Shown: positions 46,522 to 54,722, numbered from the stretch's first letter. The stretch is DNA of 61,039 nucleotides from Arthrobacter sp. S39 (GCF_004320525.1 NZ_SIHX01000016.1:1-61039), one strand, 5' to 3'. Program-made: numbers and translations. The notes: generated from the letters alone by a model not told the origin.

Positions 46522-46582
46522 TTTCGCGACGGGCTCGATCACCGGTGGCCGAGCCTGTCGAGATCCGCGGATCCCGACAGGC
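46522..46582. repeat. Overlapping palindromes between uricase and urate permease genes
   Basis: GACGGGCTCG (46528-46537) pairs with CGAGCCTGTC (46550-46559) around CACCGGTG; GCCTGTCG (46553-46560) also pairs with CGACAGGC (46575-46582) through an inner GATCC/GGATC. The shared segment means the two stems exclude each other. The first resembles the GACAGGCTCA..CACCGGTG repeat common in Micrococcaceae intergenic regions. Confidence 0.65.
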
Positions 46583-46600
46583 CCAATCACCGCGACTGGT

Positions 46601-47509
46601 CTAGCAGAAGCCGGCGATGCCGGACCAGGCGATGTCCGCCGGGGTGGCGTCGTCGCGCTGGACCGTGGCCTCGATCAGGCCGTACGGGCGGTCGGCCGCG
46701 AAGAAGACCTCGTTGGGGTTGTCCAGGCCGAACGGCGAGAGGTCCACCAGGAAGTGGTGCTTGTTGGGCATGGAGAACTTGATTTCGTCGATCTCGCTGT
46801 GGGCTTCCAGGACCTTGGTGCCCATGTCGAACAGCGTCTGCTGCAGGGCGTGGGAGTACTTCTCCGTGAAGCCTTCGAGCAGGAGGCCCTTGATGTCCTC
46901 GTAGCTCTTGTTGAAGTCCAGGGTGCTGAAGTCAGTCCCGGTCTTGAAGCGCCAGCGGGCGGAAACGTCGGTGGCCAGGATGCGGTCCGTGGTTTCAGGG
47001 AGCGTGGTGTATTTGTCCTTGGGGTAGCCCACAAAGCCGGACTGGGTGGACTTCAGGACGGTGAGGTCCTTGAGCCCGGAGATCAGGTGCGCGGTGGCGC
47101 CGTCGCGGACCAGGACGGCGGTGCGGACTTCCTGGCCGTTGCGTACGAACGAGTGGTCGTGTTCGCTGCCGTGGGCCTGGATCCGGTCCCAGCTGTAGGA
47201 CTCGGCTTCCCAGCGGCCGCCGGTGACCCAGTCGAAGCTGGAGGTGAAGTGTTCGCCGAGGCGCAGGAGGAAGGCTTCGGGCGAGCCGACTCCGGCGCGG
47301 GCAAGCGCGTAAATGGTGTTCTTCTGGGTGTCAGTGGCCACCACGTGGGCGTTGTCGCCCTCGAGGTGTGCGGCCTCGAAGTCGCCACGCAGCTGCGAGG
47401 TGACGTTCAGGTCTTCGATCTCGTGGCGGTCGGTGTCGCGGGTGATCTTGACGACCCGGACTTCGGCCTTTCCGTACTGGTTGTGGCCGAGGATGATGTT
47501 GCTGCTCAT
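46601..47509 (-). CDS. Factor-independent urate hydroxylase (uricase)
   Basis: 302 residues from ATG 47509; a start 11 codons further out (47542) exists but MSSNIILGHNQYGKAEVRVVKI is the usual uricase N-terminus. Conserved stretches: NVTSQLRGDFEAAHLEGDNAHVVATDTQKNT (active-site Thr-Asp), SFVRNGQEVRTA, LKDLTVLKSTQSGFVGYPKDKYTTLPETTDRILATDVSARWR, and PNKHHFLVDLSPFGLDN. Oxidises urate to 5-hydroxyisourate with O2, no cofactor. The hydrolase and decarboxylase that normally follow are missing from this window. Confidence 0.94.
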   Translation of the reverse strand: MSSNIILGHNQYGKAEVRVVKITRDTDRHEIEDLNVTSQLRGDFEAAHLEGDNAHVVATDTQKNTIYALARAGVGSPEAFLLRLGEHFTSSFDWVTGGRWEAESYSWDRIQAHGSEHDHSFVRNGQEVRTAVLVRDGATAHLISGLKDLTVLKSTQSGFVGYPKDKYTTLPETTDRILATDVSARWRFKTGTDFSTLDFNKSYEDIKGLLLEGFTEKYSHALQQTLFDMGTKVLEAHSEIDEIKFSMPNKHHFLVDLSPFGLDNPNEVFFAADRPYGLIEATVQRDDATPADIAWSGIAGFC

Positions 47510-47601
47510 GGTCAGATTCCCAACTTCAGGTATGCGGGACAAGGTCCCACATAGAAATTAAGCGCGCGTTTCCCACGCGTTTCTAGTACCGTCGGCCCAA
47601 C

Positions 47602-47637
47602 AAAAAATGAGCCGACATCGATTGATGCCAGCTCATT
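47602..47637 (-). terminator. Intrinsic terminator upstream of uricase
   Basis: Read on the minus strand: AATGAGC, inner GGCATC/GATGTC stem with AATC loop, GCTCATT, then a run of T. A near-perfect hairpin with U-tract ending about 92 bases before the uricase ATG, inside the 361-bp gene-free stretch 47510-47870. It either ends a separate small transcript or attenuates uricase. Confidence 0.75.
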
Positions 47638-47796
47638 ACGACCCTGCCTGCTGCTCCCAGGTTACGTGACTTGCGCCACGAGTTGGTTCCCAGAATAGCC
47701 CAGCGGCGCGGTGGTGTACATCACAATCTGAAAAATCAGTTTGTGACTGACTGCGCTCCAGACCGTTGACGAACTAGGAGATGGCCGTCTACGCTA

Positions 47797-47834
47797 TTTC
47801 ACATAGCAAAAGTTCTTTTCCACTTTGCGGAATC
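47797..47834. promoter_or_regulatory. Tandem candidate IclR operators before the 59-residue gene
   Basis: TTTCACATAGCAAAAGT (47797-47813) and TTCCACTTTGCGGAATC (47818-47834) are two related sites exactly 21 bp apart, that is two helical turns, 37-74 bp before the ATG at 47871. They match the candidate operators at 43909 and 51116. Confidence 0.62.
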
Positions 47835-47870
47835 CATGAAGCATCACCAACCACCTCGGAGGAGGATCAG

Positions 47871-48050
47871 ATGTACCAGCAGGACACAACGCCGGTTGCA
47901 CCGGCACAAACGGCGGCACCCTCAGTCCAGGAGTTCTACCTCCCCCTTGGAGGCGGAACGGATCCGGACTTCTATCTGCCCGCAGACCGGGAGCACGTCC
48001 CCGGCCGCTTCTCGCGCTGGGTCCATGCCCTGCCGGGCTTCCGGAGCTGA
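47871..48050 (+). CDS. Small protein with two FYLP motifs
   Basis: 59 residues. Begins MYQQDTTPVAPAQ after a very strong GGAGGAGGA Shine-Dalgarno; the ORF continues upstream but that part has no RBS. Contains SVQEFYLPLGGG and DPDFYLPADRE, two FYLP units 14 residues apart, then RFSRWVHALPGFRS. No membrane segment or signal. No family recognised. A tandem IclR-type operator is upstream, and a strong terminator follows, so it is a self-contained transcription unit divergent from uricase. Confidence 0.7.
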   Translation: MYQQDTTPVAPAQTAAPSVQEFYLPLGGGTDPDFYLPADREHVPGRFSRWVHALPGFRS

Positions 48051-48077
48051 CGACACGCATCTTCGCTGAGGACACGT

Positions 48078-48128
48078 AAAAGGCCTGGGGACACCCGAAT
48101 TCGGAATTCGGGTGTCGCCAGGCCTTTT
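48078..48128. terminator. Strong bidirectional terminator after the small gene
   Basis: AAAAGGCCTGG (48078-48088) pairs with CCAGGCCTTTT (48118-48128); GACACCCGAATTC pairs with GAATTCGGGTGTC inside. Separates the small gene from the converging LigD-like gene. Confidence 0.9.
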
Positions 48129-48174
48129 GCGCGTCGCGGGGCGTTTTGTGCGTCGCCAGCCTCGGTCGCGGGCG

Positions 48175-49419
48175 TCAGGACACGGGCCGTCCCGGCCACT
48201 CCCTGCCGGCCCAGGGGTCGTAGTCGGAGATCAGCTCCTCCTGCGGCGGGCGGTCCGCTTCGGGCACGTGCTGCAGGTTGACCCGCACCCGGTACCAGAG
48301 TGAGCTCGATCCGCGCATTCCGTCCACGAGCACGTCGGCCGGGTGCAGGGCCGGTACGACGCCGGCATGCCGGGTCTTCCACTCGTCGAGCGCGGCGAGC
48401 GCCTCGGGTTTGGTCCTGGTGCGGGCCACCTCGATGAGCGGCATCAGTGACTGGCGGCGGCCGGAGCCGTCGCCGCCGCGGGGCGGCTTCTCGGCAGGGC
48501 CGAGCTTCGCCGCCAGGGCCAGGAGCCCGTCGAGAGAGCCAACCGCGTCGTCGATCCCGGCGTGCGGGTCGCCCATGGCGGCAAAGCGCCCGGGCACGGT
48601 GCGCACCGTGAACTGTTCCGGCCGCGTGGAGCGGACCTCGTCCCAGGTGAGCGGGGTCGAGACCCGGGCATCCGGCAGGGCCCGGATCGAGTACGCGGAT
48701 GCCACGGTGCGGTCCTTGGCGTTCTGGTTGAAGTCGACGAAGACACTTTCGCCGCGCTCCTCCTTCCACCACCGCGCGGTGGCGAGGCCAGGGGCGCGGT
48801 TTTCGACTTCGCGGGCGAGTGTCTCGGCGGCGAGCCGCACGTCGCGGTACGACCATTGCGGCGCGATGCGCACCAGGATGTGGAGTCCCCTCGACCCGCT
48901 CGTCTTTGGCCACCCCACCAGCCCCACGTCGTCGAGCACCTCCCGCGCGACATAGGCGACGTCGACGATCTGTGACCAGCTGACTCCCGGCATCGGATCG
49001 AGGTCCACCCGGAGTTCGTCGGGGTGCTCGAGGTCCTCGGCGCGTACCGGATGCGGGTTGAGGTCGAGGCAGCCAAGGTTCACCACCCACGCCAGGCCCG
49101 CAGCATCGCGGATGACGGCCTCCTCGGCCGACGTCCCCGACGCGTAGTGCAGCGTTGTTGTATCAATGAAGCCGGGGTGGTTTTCGGGCACCCGCTTCTG
49201 GAAGAACGGCTCGGCGTCGATGCCCTTCGGGAAGCGCTTGAGCACCATGGGCCGGCCGCCGGCACCGCGGAGCGCCCCATCCGCGACGGCGAGGTAGTAG
49301 CGGACGAGGTCAAGCTTGGTCAGCCCGGGCCCGGGGAACACCACCTTGTCCGGACTCGAGATGCGCACCTCTGTGCCGTCAATGGTGAGGATCTCGGCCG
49401 GGGTCTTGGACGGGCTCAT
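48175..49419 (-). CDS. LigD-type NHEJ polymerase domain protein (primase-polymerase)
   Basis: 414 residues. LigD PolDom core: LTIDGTEVRISSPDKVVFPGPGLTKLDLVRYYLAVADGALRG, PMVLKRFPKGIDAEPFFQKRVPEN, LRVDLDPMPG (metal-binding DxD), TSGSRGLHILVRI (SxGxxxH), VFVDFNQNAKDRTVASAYSIRA and VSTPLTWDEV. Adds nucleotides at broken ends during non-homologous end joining. The C-terminal 120 residues lack the ligase and nuclease domains of full LigD. Ku and a ligase are not in the window. It is transcribed on the same strand as guaD but a hairpin separates them. Confidence 0.87.
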   Translation of the reverse strand: MSPSKTPAEILTIDGTEVRISSPDKVVFPGPGLTKLDLVRYYLAVADGALRGAGGRPMVLKRFPKGIDAEPFFQKRVPENHPGFIDTTTLHYASGTSAEEAVIRDAAGLAWVVNLGCLDLNPHPVRAEDLEHPDELRVDLDPMPGVSWSQIVDVAYVAREVLDDVGLVGWPKTSGSRGLHILVRIAPQWSYRDVRLAAETLAREVENRAPGLATARWWKEERGESVFVDFNQNAKDRTVASAYSIRALPDARVSTPLTWDEVRSTRPEQFTVRTVPGRFAAMGDPHAGIDDAVGSLDGLLALAAKLGPAEKPPRGGDGSGRRQSLMPLIEVARTRTKPEALAALDEWKTRHAGVVPALHPADVLVDGMRGSSSLWYRVRVNLQHVPEADRPPQEELISDYDPWAGREWPGRPVS

Positions 49420-49478
49420 GCCGCCACGCTAGCAACGATCAGATGTCCCGGCCAGACCTCATGCATCGGCCCCGTTCT

Positions 49479-49532
49479 GACGGTTCCCTGCACGCTCGAC
49501 GTGACCGAACATCGTGTGTGCAGGGAACCGTC
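49479..49532. terminator. Stem-loop between 8-oxoguanine deaminase and LigD-like genes
   Basis: GACGGTTCCCTGCAC (49479-49493) pairs exactly with 49518-49532 around a 24-base loop. It follows the deaminase gene on the minus strand. Confidence 0.75.
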
Positions 49533-49550
49533 GAAACGGCGGACCCAGCC

Positions 49551-50924
49551 CTACCCGTTCACCAGCCGGCGCGCTGCGGCGGAGTGCTCCGCGATGAGCC
49601 CGGCAACGTCGAGCCCCGGAATCTGCCCGTCCACCACCCGCCATTCGCCGCCCACCATGACACGGTCGGCCCGGTCCGCGGCGCACAGGAGGAGTGCGGC
49701 GATGGGATCGTGGCTGCCGGAGAAGCGCAGGTCGTCCAGCCGGAACATGGCCAGGTCCGCCTGCATACCGGGCGCCAGCTGCCCCAGTCCGGGGCGGCCC
49801 AGGACGGCCGCCGAGCCCCGGGTCGCCCAGCCAAGCGCCCGCTCCACCGGGACGTCAGCCCCGTACCGGAGCCGCTGCAGGTACAGCGCCTGCCGGGCCT
49901 CCAGGATCATGTTGGACGCATCGTTCGACGCCGATCCGTCCACTCCCAGCCCCACCGGAACTCCCGCGTCCTCCAGTTCCAGGACGCGCGCAGTGCCGGA
50001 CGCCAGCCGCATGTTGGAGGTGGGGCAATGCGCGACGGCGGTGCCCGCGGCTCCCAGCCGGGCGATCTCGGCGTCGCTGAAGTGGATGCCGTGGCCCAGC
50101 CAGGTGCGGTCCGTCAGCCAGCCCACGCTGTCCAGGTAGTCAACGGTGCGCAGGCCAAACATCTCCCGGCAGAAGTCTTCTTCGTCCAGCGTTTCGGCCA
50201 GGTGGGTGTGCAGCCTGACGTCCAGCCGCTCGGCCATCAGGGCGCTTTCGGCCATGATCTCCTTGGTCACCGAGAACGGCGAACAGGGGGCCAGCGCAAT
50301 CTGGATGACTGCATCGTCGCCGCGCTCGTGGTACTGGCCGATCAGCCGTTCGCTGTCCGCCAGCACCACTTCCGGAGCCTGCACCGTTGACTGCGGCGGC
50401 AGGCCGCCGTCGTCCGTTCCCAGCGTCATGGAGCCGCGCGTCAGGGTGGCCCGCATCCCGAGCCGGCGGACCACCTCCACCTCCACGTCGATCGCGTTTT
50501 CCAGGCCGTCCGGGAAAAGGTAGTGGTGGTCCGCCGCAGTGGTGCAGCCGGAGAGCAGGAGTTCGGCCAGCGCAACGGTGGTGGCCAGTTCCAGGTCCTT
50601 CGGCGTGAGACGCGCCCACACCGGATACAGGTTCTGCAGCCACGGGAACAGCGGGGCGTTCGCCACCGGGCCCCAGGCGCGGGTGAGGGTCTGGTAGAAG
50701 TGGTGGTGTGTGTTGATCAGGCCGGGCAGCAGGACGTGGTTGCCGGCGTCGAACGTTGACTCGCACGGTGCCGAAGGCTGCTGGCCCGCGGCAAGGACCT
50801 CCACGATGACGCCCCCGCTGACCACCAGGCCGCCCGAGGCGTCCAGTGTATTGGCGGTAAAGGCGGCCTGGGGGTTCCTGATCCAGAGCCGGGTGGCTGT
50901 GCTGTGAGTGGGGATAGCGTTCAT
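49551..50924 (-). CDS. 8-oxoguanine deaminase (amidohydrolase)
   Basis: 457 residues. ATZ/TRZ-type amidohydrolase: HVLLPGLINTHHHFYQTLTRAWGP (HxH metal motif), TTAADHHYLFP, LHTHLAETLDEE, WLGHGIHFSD, AHCPTSNMRLASG, and GVPVGLGVDGSASNDASNM (metal Asp). The HHHFYQT and HxAET wording matches 8-oxoguanine deaminase family members, which convert 8-oxoguanine to urate; guanine or cytosine are less likely substrates. Divergent from the nucleoside deaminase, with the operator between. Confidence 0.85.
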   Translation of the reverse strand: MNAIPTHSTATRLWIRNPQAAFTANTLDASGGLVVSGGVIVEVLAAGQQPSAPCESTFDAGNHVLLPGLINTHHHFYQTLTRAWGPVANAPLFPWLQNLYPVWARLTPKDLELATTVALAELLLSGCTTAADHHYLFPDGLENAIDVEVEVVRRLGMRATLTRGSMTLGTDDGGLPPQSTVQAPEVVLADSERLIGQYHERGDDAVIQIALAPCSPFSVTKEIMAESALMAERLDVRLHTHLAETLDEEDFCREMFGLRTVDYLDSVGWLTDRTWLGHGIHFSDAEIARLGAAGTAVAHCPTSNMRLASGTARVLELEDAGVPVGLGVDGSASNDASNMILEARQALYLQRLRYGADVPVERALGWATRGSAAVLGRPGLGQLAPGMQADLAMFRLDDLRFSGSHDPIAALLLCAADRADRVMVGGEWRVVDGQIPGLDVAGLIAEHSAAARRLVNG

Positions 50925-51331
50925 GGGATTCCTTTGGCTGGAAGGGTCAATATGGCGATGCCAGCTCAGTGAAGCCCTGTCTGCTGATCCAGGTGGCCGC
51001 GGCTGCGGGCAGCTGCGGTTGGGGATCAGCGTAGGGGCGCCGCGGGCAGCCCGTCAATGAGGCAACAGGTGGCCGCCAAATGTGACTGCCGGGCGTTAAG
51101 CCCAGGAAACATGGATTTCACATTGCGAAATTAAATTTCCAGAAAACTATGGCGCAGGCCACACCGTGGTGCTAATCTCGAACTTGCCAAAGGCGGGCAC
51201 CCGGACTTCGGGAAGCTATCTACCAGGCGCAACTTAACCTTCACAGCACATGCTGAAGCCTGGTAACCGTCGCATCTGGTTCTACTGGTCCCGCAACGGG
51301 ATACCGGCTTCCAAGCAAAGGGAGTCGCATC
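50925..51331. other. 407-bp divergent control region between two deaminase genes
   Basis: Contains the operator-like sequence at 51116-51141. No ORF with RBS or recognisable RNA seen. Confidence 0.5.
51116..51141. promoter_or_regulatory. Candidate IclR operator between deaminase genes
   Basis: TTTCACATTGCGAAATT (51116-51132) is a near palindrome, with TTTCCA at 51136-51141, 20 bp after the first TTTC. Same arrangement as the tandem site at 47797-47834. Confidence 0.6.
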
Positions 51332-51826
51332 ATGAGTACCACCGTCACGGCCGAACAGTATTTGGCCCGATCCATCCAGTTGGCCACGGCCAACGTCCTG
51401 AACAGCGGGGGCCCGTTCGGGGCCATGATCGTCACGGCTGATGGCCAGACGTTCGACGGCGTCAACCGCGTCACCGCCGACAACGATCCCACCGCGCACG
51501 CCGAGGTCACCGCGATCCGAAACGCCTGCCGGGAACTGGGAACGTTCGATCTCACCGGCGCAGTCCTCTACACGAGCTGCGAACCATGCCCCATGTGCCT
51601 GGCCTCCGCACTCTGGGCCCGCGTCCAGCGGGTCGTCTTCGCCGCCGACCGCCATGACGCCGCCTCCGTCGGTTTCGACGACGCTGTCTTCTACGAATAC
51701 TTCGAGAACCGGGACAGGGATTCCCTGATGCCGGTGGCAAAACTCACGTTGGACGATCCCCAGGCGCCTACGCCGCTGGAGCCGTTCAACACCTGGAACA
51801 CGCTCGAATCCAGGATTGACTACTAG
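51332..51826 (+). CDS. Nucleoside deaminase (guanine/cytosine deaminase family)
   Basis: 164 residues. Zinc deaminase motifs DPTAHAEVTAIRNAC (HAE) and LYTSCEPCPMCLAS (PCxxC). C-terminal YEYFENRDRDSLMPV. The GPFGAMIV N-terminus is like GuaD of Bacillus. Probably converts guanine to xanthine, or cytosine/adenine-type bases, in the cytoplasm. Followed 6 bp later by a purine permease. Confidence 0.87.
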   Translation: MSTTVTAEQYLARSIQLATANVLNSGGPFGAMIVTADGQTFDGVNRVTADNDPTAHAEVTAIRNACRELGTFDLTGAVLYTSCEPCPMCLASALWARVQRVVFAADRHDAASVGFDDAVFYEYFENRDRDSLMPVAKLTLDDPQAPTPLEPFNTWNTLESRIDY

Positions 51827-51832
51827 GGCCCG

Positions 51833-53389
51833 GTGGCAGACATGACCATCCTGGATCATTCCCACGAGGAGCATTCGGCTCCGAAGCCCGCCCGCACTGC
51901 GGCACACACTGCAACTGCCCCCGCTCCAACGCAAGGGCCCAACAGCCCCAAGTCGCCGGCGTCGAAAGCCCTGGACCGCTTCTTCCAGATCACCGAGCGC
52001 GGCTCGACCATCGTCCGCGAGTTCCGCGGCGGGCTGGTCACCTTCTTCACCATGGCCTACATCGTGATCCTGAACCCGCTGATCCTGGGCGGCTTCGCGG
52101 CGGACAACGCGCCTACCGACGTCGCCGGCGGCTGGCTCTCCGCCGCCCAGGTGGGAGCAGTCACCGGGCTGACGGCCGGCGTCATGACCATCCTGTTCGG
52201 CCTCGTCGCCAACCTCCCGTTCGGCCTGGCCGCCGGGCTGGGCATCAACTCCTTCCTCGCCGTCTCGGTCATCCAGGAAGTCACCTGGGCCGAGGCCATG
52301 GGGCTGGTGGTCATCAACGGCGTCCTCATTGTCCTGTTCGGCATCACCGGGGCGCGTACCGCCATCTTCCGGGCCGTCCCCAAGGAACTTAAAGCCGCCA
52401 TCACGGTGGGTATCGGCCTGTTCATCGCCTTCATCGGGTTTGTGGACTCCGGCTTCATCCGCGCCACGGTGGCCGGCCCGCCTGTGCAGCTGGGCGACGG
52501 CGGCTCCATCACCTCCATCCCCACCCTGGTGTTTGTGGTGGGCCTGCTGGCCATGGGCATCCTCGTGGCCCGCAAAGTCCAGGGCGGCCTACTGATCGGC
52601 ATCGTGGCCACCACAGTACTGGCCGCCGTCGTCGAAGCCTTCCTCAAGATCGGCCCCGCCAGCGCCACCAACCCCGGCGGCTGGCACCTGAACACCCCGG
52701 TCCTTTCCGGCCAGCTCGTGTCCGCCCCGGACCTGGGCCTGGTGGGACAGTTCGACATGTTCGGCGCCTTCGGCCGGATCGGCGGGCTCGCCGCCACCAT
52801 GCTGGTGTTCACGCTGGTCTTCACCAACTTCTTCGACGCGATGGGCACCATGACGGGCCTGGCCAAGAGCGCCGGAGTGGCCCACAAGGACGGCACGTTC
52901 CCGCGGCTCAAGGCAGCCTTCATCGTCGAAGGCTTCGGGGCTGTGGCAGGCGGTGCCACGTCGGGCTCCTCCAACACCGTATATATCGACTCCGCGGCCG
53001 GGATCGGCGAAGGCGCCCGCACCGGCCTGGCGTCGGTGGTCACCGGCGTGCTGTTCCTGGGCTCCATGTTCCTCACCCCGCTGACCAGCGTTGTCCCGCT
53101 GGAGGTGGCAGCCGCAGCCCTGGTGGTGGTGGGCGCGATGATGATGGCGCAGATCCGCGAGATCAAGTTCAGCAAGTTCTCCGTGGCACTGCCGGCCTTC
53201 CTCACCATCGTGACCATGCCGCTGAGCTACTCGATCGCCAACGGCATCGGCGTGGGCTTTGTGTCCTGGGCGATCATCGGCGCGGCGTCCGGGAAGGCGA
53301 AGAAGATCCATCCGCTCATGTGGGTGGTCAGCGCCGGCTTCCTGGTGTACTTCGCCCGCGGACCGATCAACCTGCTGCTGGGCGCCTGA
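51833..53389 (+). CDS. NCS2 family permease, guanine/hypoxanthine (AzgA-like)
   Basis: 518 residues; start GTG 51833 or ATG 51842 (MTILDHSH), neither with a good RBS. About 12-14 helices. AzgA-like marks: GLVTFFTMAYIVILNPLIL, GLAAGLGINSFLAVSV, FFDAMGTMTGLAKSAGV, SGSSNTVYIDSAAGIGEGARTGLASVVTGVLF. Imports guanine, hypoxanthine or adenine by proton symport. Immediately after the deaminase, so import and deamination are coupled. Confidence 0.9.
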   Translation: MADMTILDHSHEEHSAPKPARTAAHTATAPAPTQGPNSPKSPASKALDRFFQITERGSTIVREFRGGLVTFFTMAYIVILNPLILGGFAADNAPTDVAGGWLSAAQVGAVTGLTAGVMTILFGLVANLPFGLAAGLGINSFLAVSVIQEVTWAEAMGLVVINGVLIVLFGITGARTAIFRAVPKELKAAITVGIGLFIAFIGFVDSGFIRATVAGPPVQLGDGGSITSIPTLVFVVGLLAMGILVARKVQGGLLIGIVATTVLAAVVEAFLKIGPASATNPGGWHLNTPVLSGQLVSAPDLGLVGQFDMFGAFGRIGGLAATMLVFTLVFTNFFDAMGTMTGLAKSAGVAHKDGTFPRLKAAFIVEGFGAVAGGATSGSSNTVYIDSAAGIGEGARTGLASVVTGVLFLGSMFLTPLTSVVPLEVAAAALVVVGAMMMAQIREIKFSKFSVALPAFLTIVTMPLSYSIANGIGVGFVSWAIIGAASGKAKKIHPLMWVVSAGFLVYFARGPINLLLGA

Positions 53390-53409
53390 CCGCATTTCAC
53401 TGCACAACC

Positions 53410-53432
53410 GCCGGACCGGTGCTTGGTCCGGC
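53410..53432 (+). terminator. Stem-loop after the purine permease
   Basis: GCCGGACC (53410-53417) pairs with GGTCCGGC (53425-53432) around a short loop, about 20 bases after the permease stop. Confidence 0.6.
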
Positions 53433-53489
53433 CCCCGATAGGAACGACAATATGGAAACCACCGCCGCGCCGGATGAAGGAGTGCCGCC

Positions 53490-54722
53490 ATGCTCGACCT
53501 GATACCTTCGCTCAGTTCATGGCCGCCTGCCGTGGCCGGAGAGCGGTATGCCGTGGCCACCGTTGTTGCGGCGACCGGTTCGGTGCCGCGGCCGGTGGGC
53601 ACGTCCATGCTGGTGGCCGAGTCCGGGGCCGTCCTGGGCAGCCTGTCCGGTGGTTGTGTGGAAGGCGCCGTGGTGGCGCTTGCCCTGGACGCAATGCACG
53701 ACGGCGGCACCCGCCACGGGACCTTCGGCTACAGTGCCGCGGACGCGTTCGCCGCCGGACTCACCTGCGGCGGTGAACTTGGGATCCACATCGAGCCTGC
53801 CGGCCGCAGCCTGCGGGAAGCCGTGGGGCAGCTCGCCACCGTCCCGCCGGGGGAGCCCGTAGCACTGGTCCGCCGGCTGGATGCCGGCGGCAGCGGCGCC
53901 GTCGTGATTCCGGACCCGGCCACGTTCAGCGTGGCCGGGTCCCCGGAAGCCGCCGCGCTGCTGCACGCCGGCGGGGACCACACTGTTGTGGCCCACACGG
54001 GCGTGGCGCAGCTCGAGTCATTCCTCCGCAGCGGCGGCTCCGGCGTCGTCACTATGGCCTCGCCGGGCACGTGCCCCACCGGTCCCGATGCGGCAACGCC
54101 GGACGATGCGGGCGAACCCGTCACCCTCCTCGTGGAAACCCGGCTCGCCCCGCCCCGCATGCTGGTGTTTGGTGCCAATGACTTCGGCGCCGCCCTGGTG
54201 CCGGCCGGAAAACTGCTGGGCTACCGGGTGACCCTGGTGGACGCCCGCCCCGCCTTCGCCGGCCAGGCACGCTTCGCCTGCGCCGACGACGTCGTCACGG
54301 AATGGCCGCACCGATACCTTGCAGCCCAGGCGGCCGCGGGCCGGCTCGACCCGCGCACCGTCGTTTGCGTCCTGAGCCACGATCCCAAGTTCGATATCCC
54401 GCTGCTGGAGACGGCGCTGGCCCTGGACCTTGCCTACGTGGGCGCCATGGGGTCGCGCCGCAGCCACCTCCAGCGGGTGGATGACCTCCTCGACATCGGC
54501 GTGCGGCCCGAAAAGATCGCGGAGCTGCACTCGCCGATCGGGCTGGACCTTGGCGCCGTAACCCCGGCCGAAGTGGCCGTCTCCGTCACCGCGGAGCTCA
54601 TCGCCTCCCGCAGCCGGAAGTCCTCATGCGCGCCGCTCCGGGAAACCTCCGGACCCATCCACCAGACCGCCGCGCAGGCGGCGCCCACCATCATCAGCCA
54701 GCAGGAGATCGCATGGACATGA
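53490..54722 (+). CDS. xdhC: XdhC family molybdenum hydroxylase maturation protein
   Basis: 410 residues; AAGGAG precedes the ATG. XdhC/CoxI domain at about 15-85: YAVATVVAATGSVPRPVGTSMLVAESGAVLGSLSGGCVEGAVV. Rossmann XdhC_C domain at about 225-355: RMLVFGANDFGAALVPAGKLLGYRVTLVDARPAF, VLSHDPKFDIPLLETAL, YVGAMGSRRSH. Such proteins bind molybdopterin and insert the sulphurated cofactor into xanthine dehydrogenase. Overlaps the FAD subunit gene by 10 bp. A 16-codon ORF begins upstream at 53452. Confidence 0.9.
   Translation: MLDLIPSLSSWPPAVAGERYAVATVVAATGSVPRPVGTSMLVAESGAVLGSLSGGCVEGAVVALALDAMHDGGTRHGTFGYSAADAFAAGLTCGGELGIHIEPAGRSLREAVGQLATVPPGEPVALVRRLDAGGSGAVVIPDPATFSVAGSPEAAALLHAGGDHTVVAHTGVAQLESFLRSGGSGVVTMASPGTCPTGPDAATPDDAGEPVTLLVETRLAPPRMLVFGANDFGAALVPAGKLLGYRVTLVDARPAFAGQARFACADDVVTEWPHRYLAAQAAAGRLDPRTVVCVLSHDPKFDIPLLETALALDLAYVGAMGSRRSHLQRVDDLLDIGVRPEKIAELHSPIGLDLGAVTPAEVAVSVTAELIASRSRKSSCAPLRETSGPIHQTAAQAAPTIISQQEIAWT

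Noticed and set aside
47602..47760. Signal recognition particle RNA, T-box or a known purine riboswitch
   Set aside because: The conserved SRP domain IV sequence, the T-box antiterminator and purine aptamer cores are not present; only the terminator is certain.
53452..53502. Counting the 16-codon ORF before xdhC as a gene
   Set aside because: Too short to support by composition; kept only as an observation.
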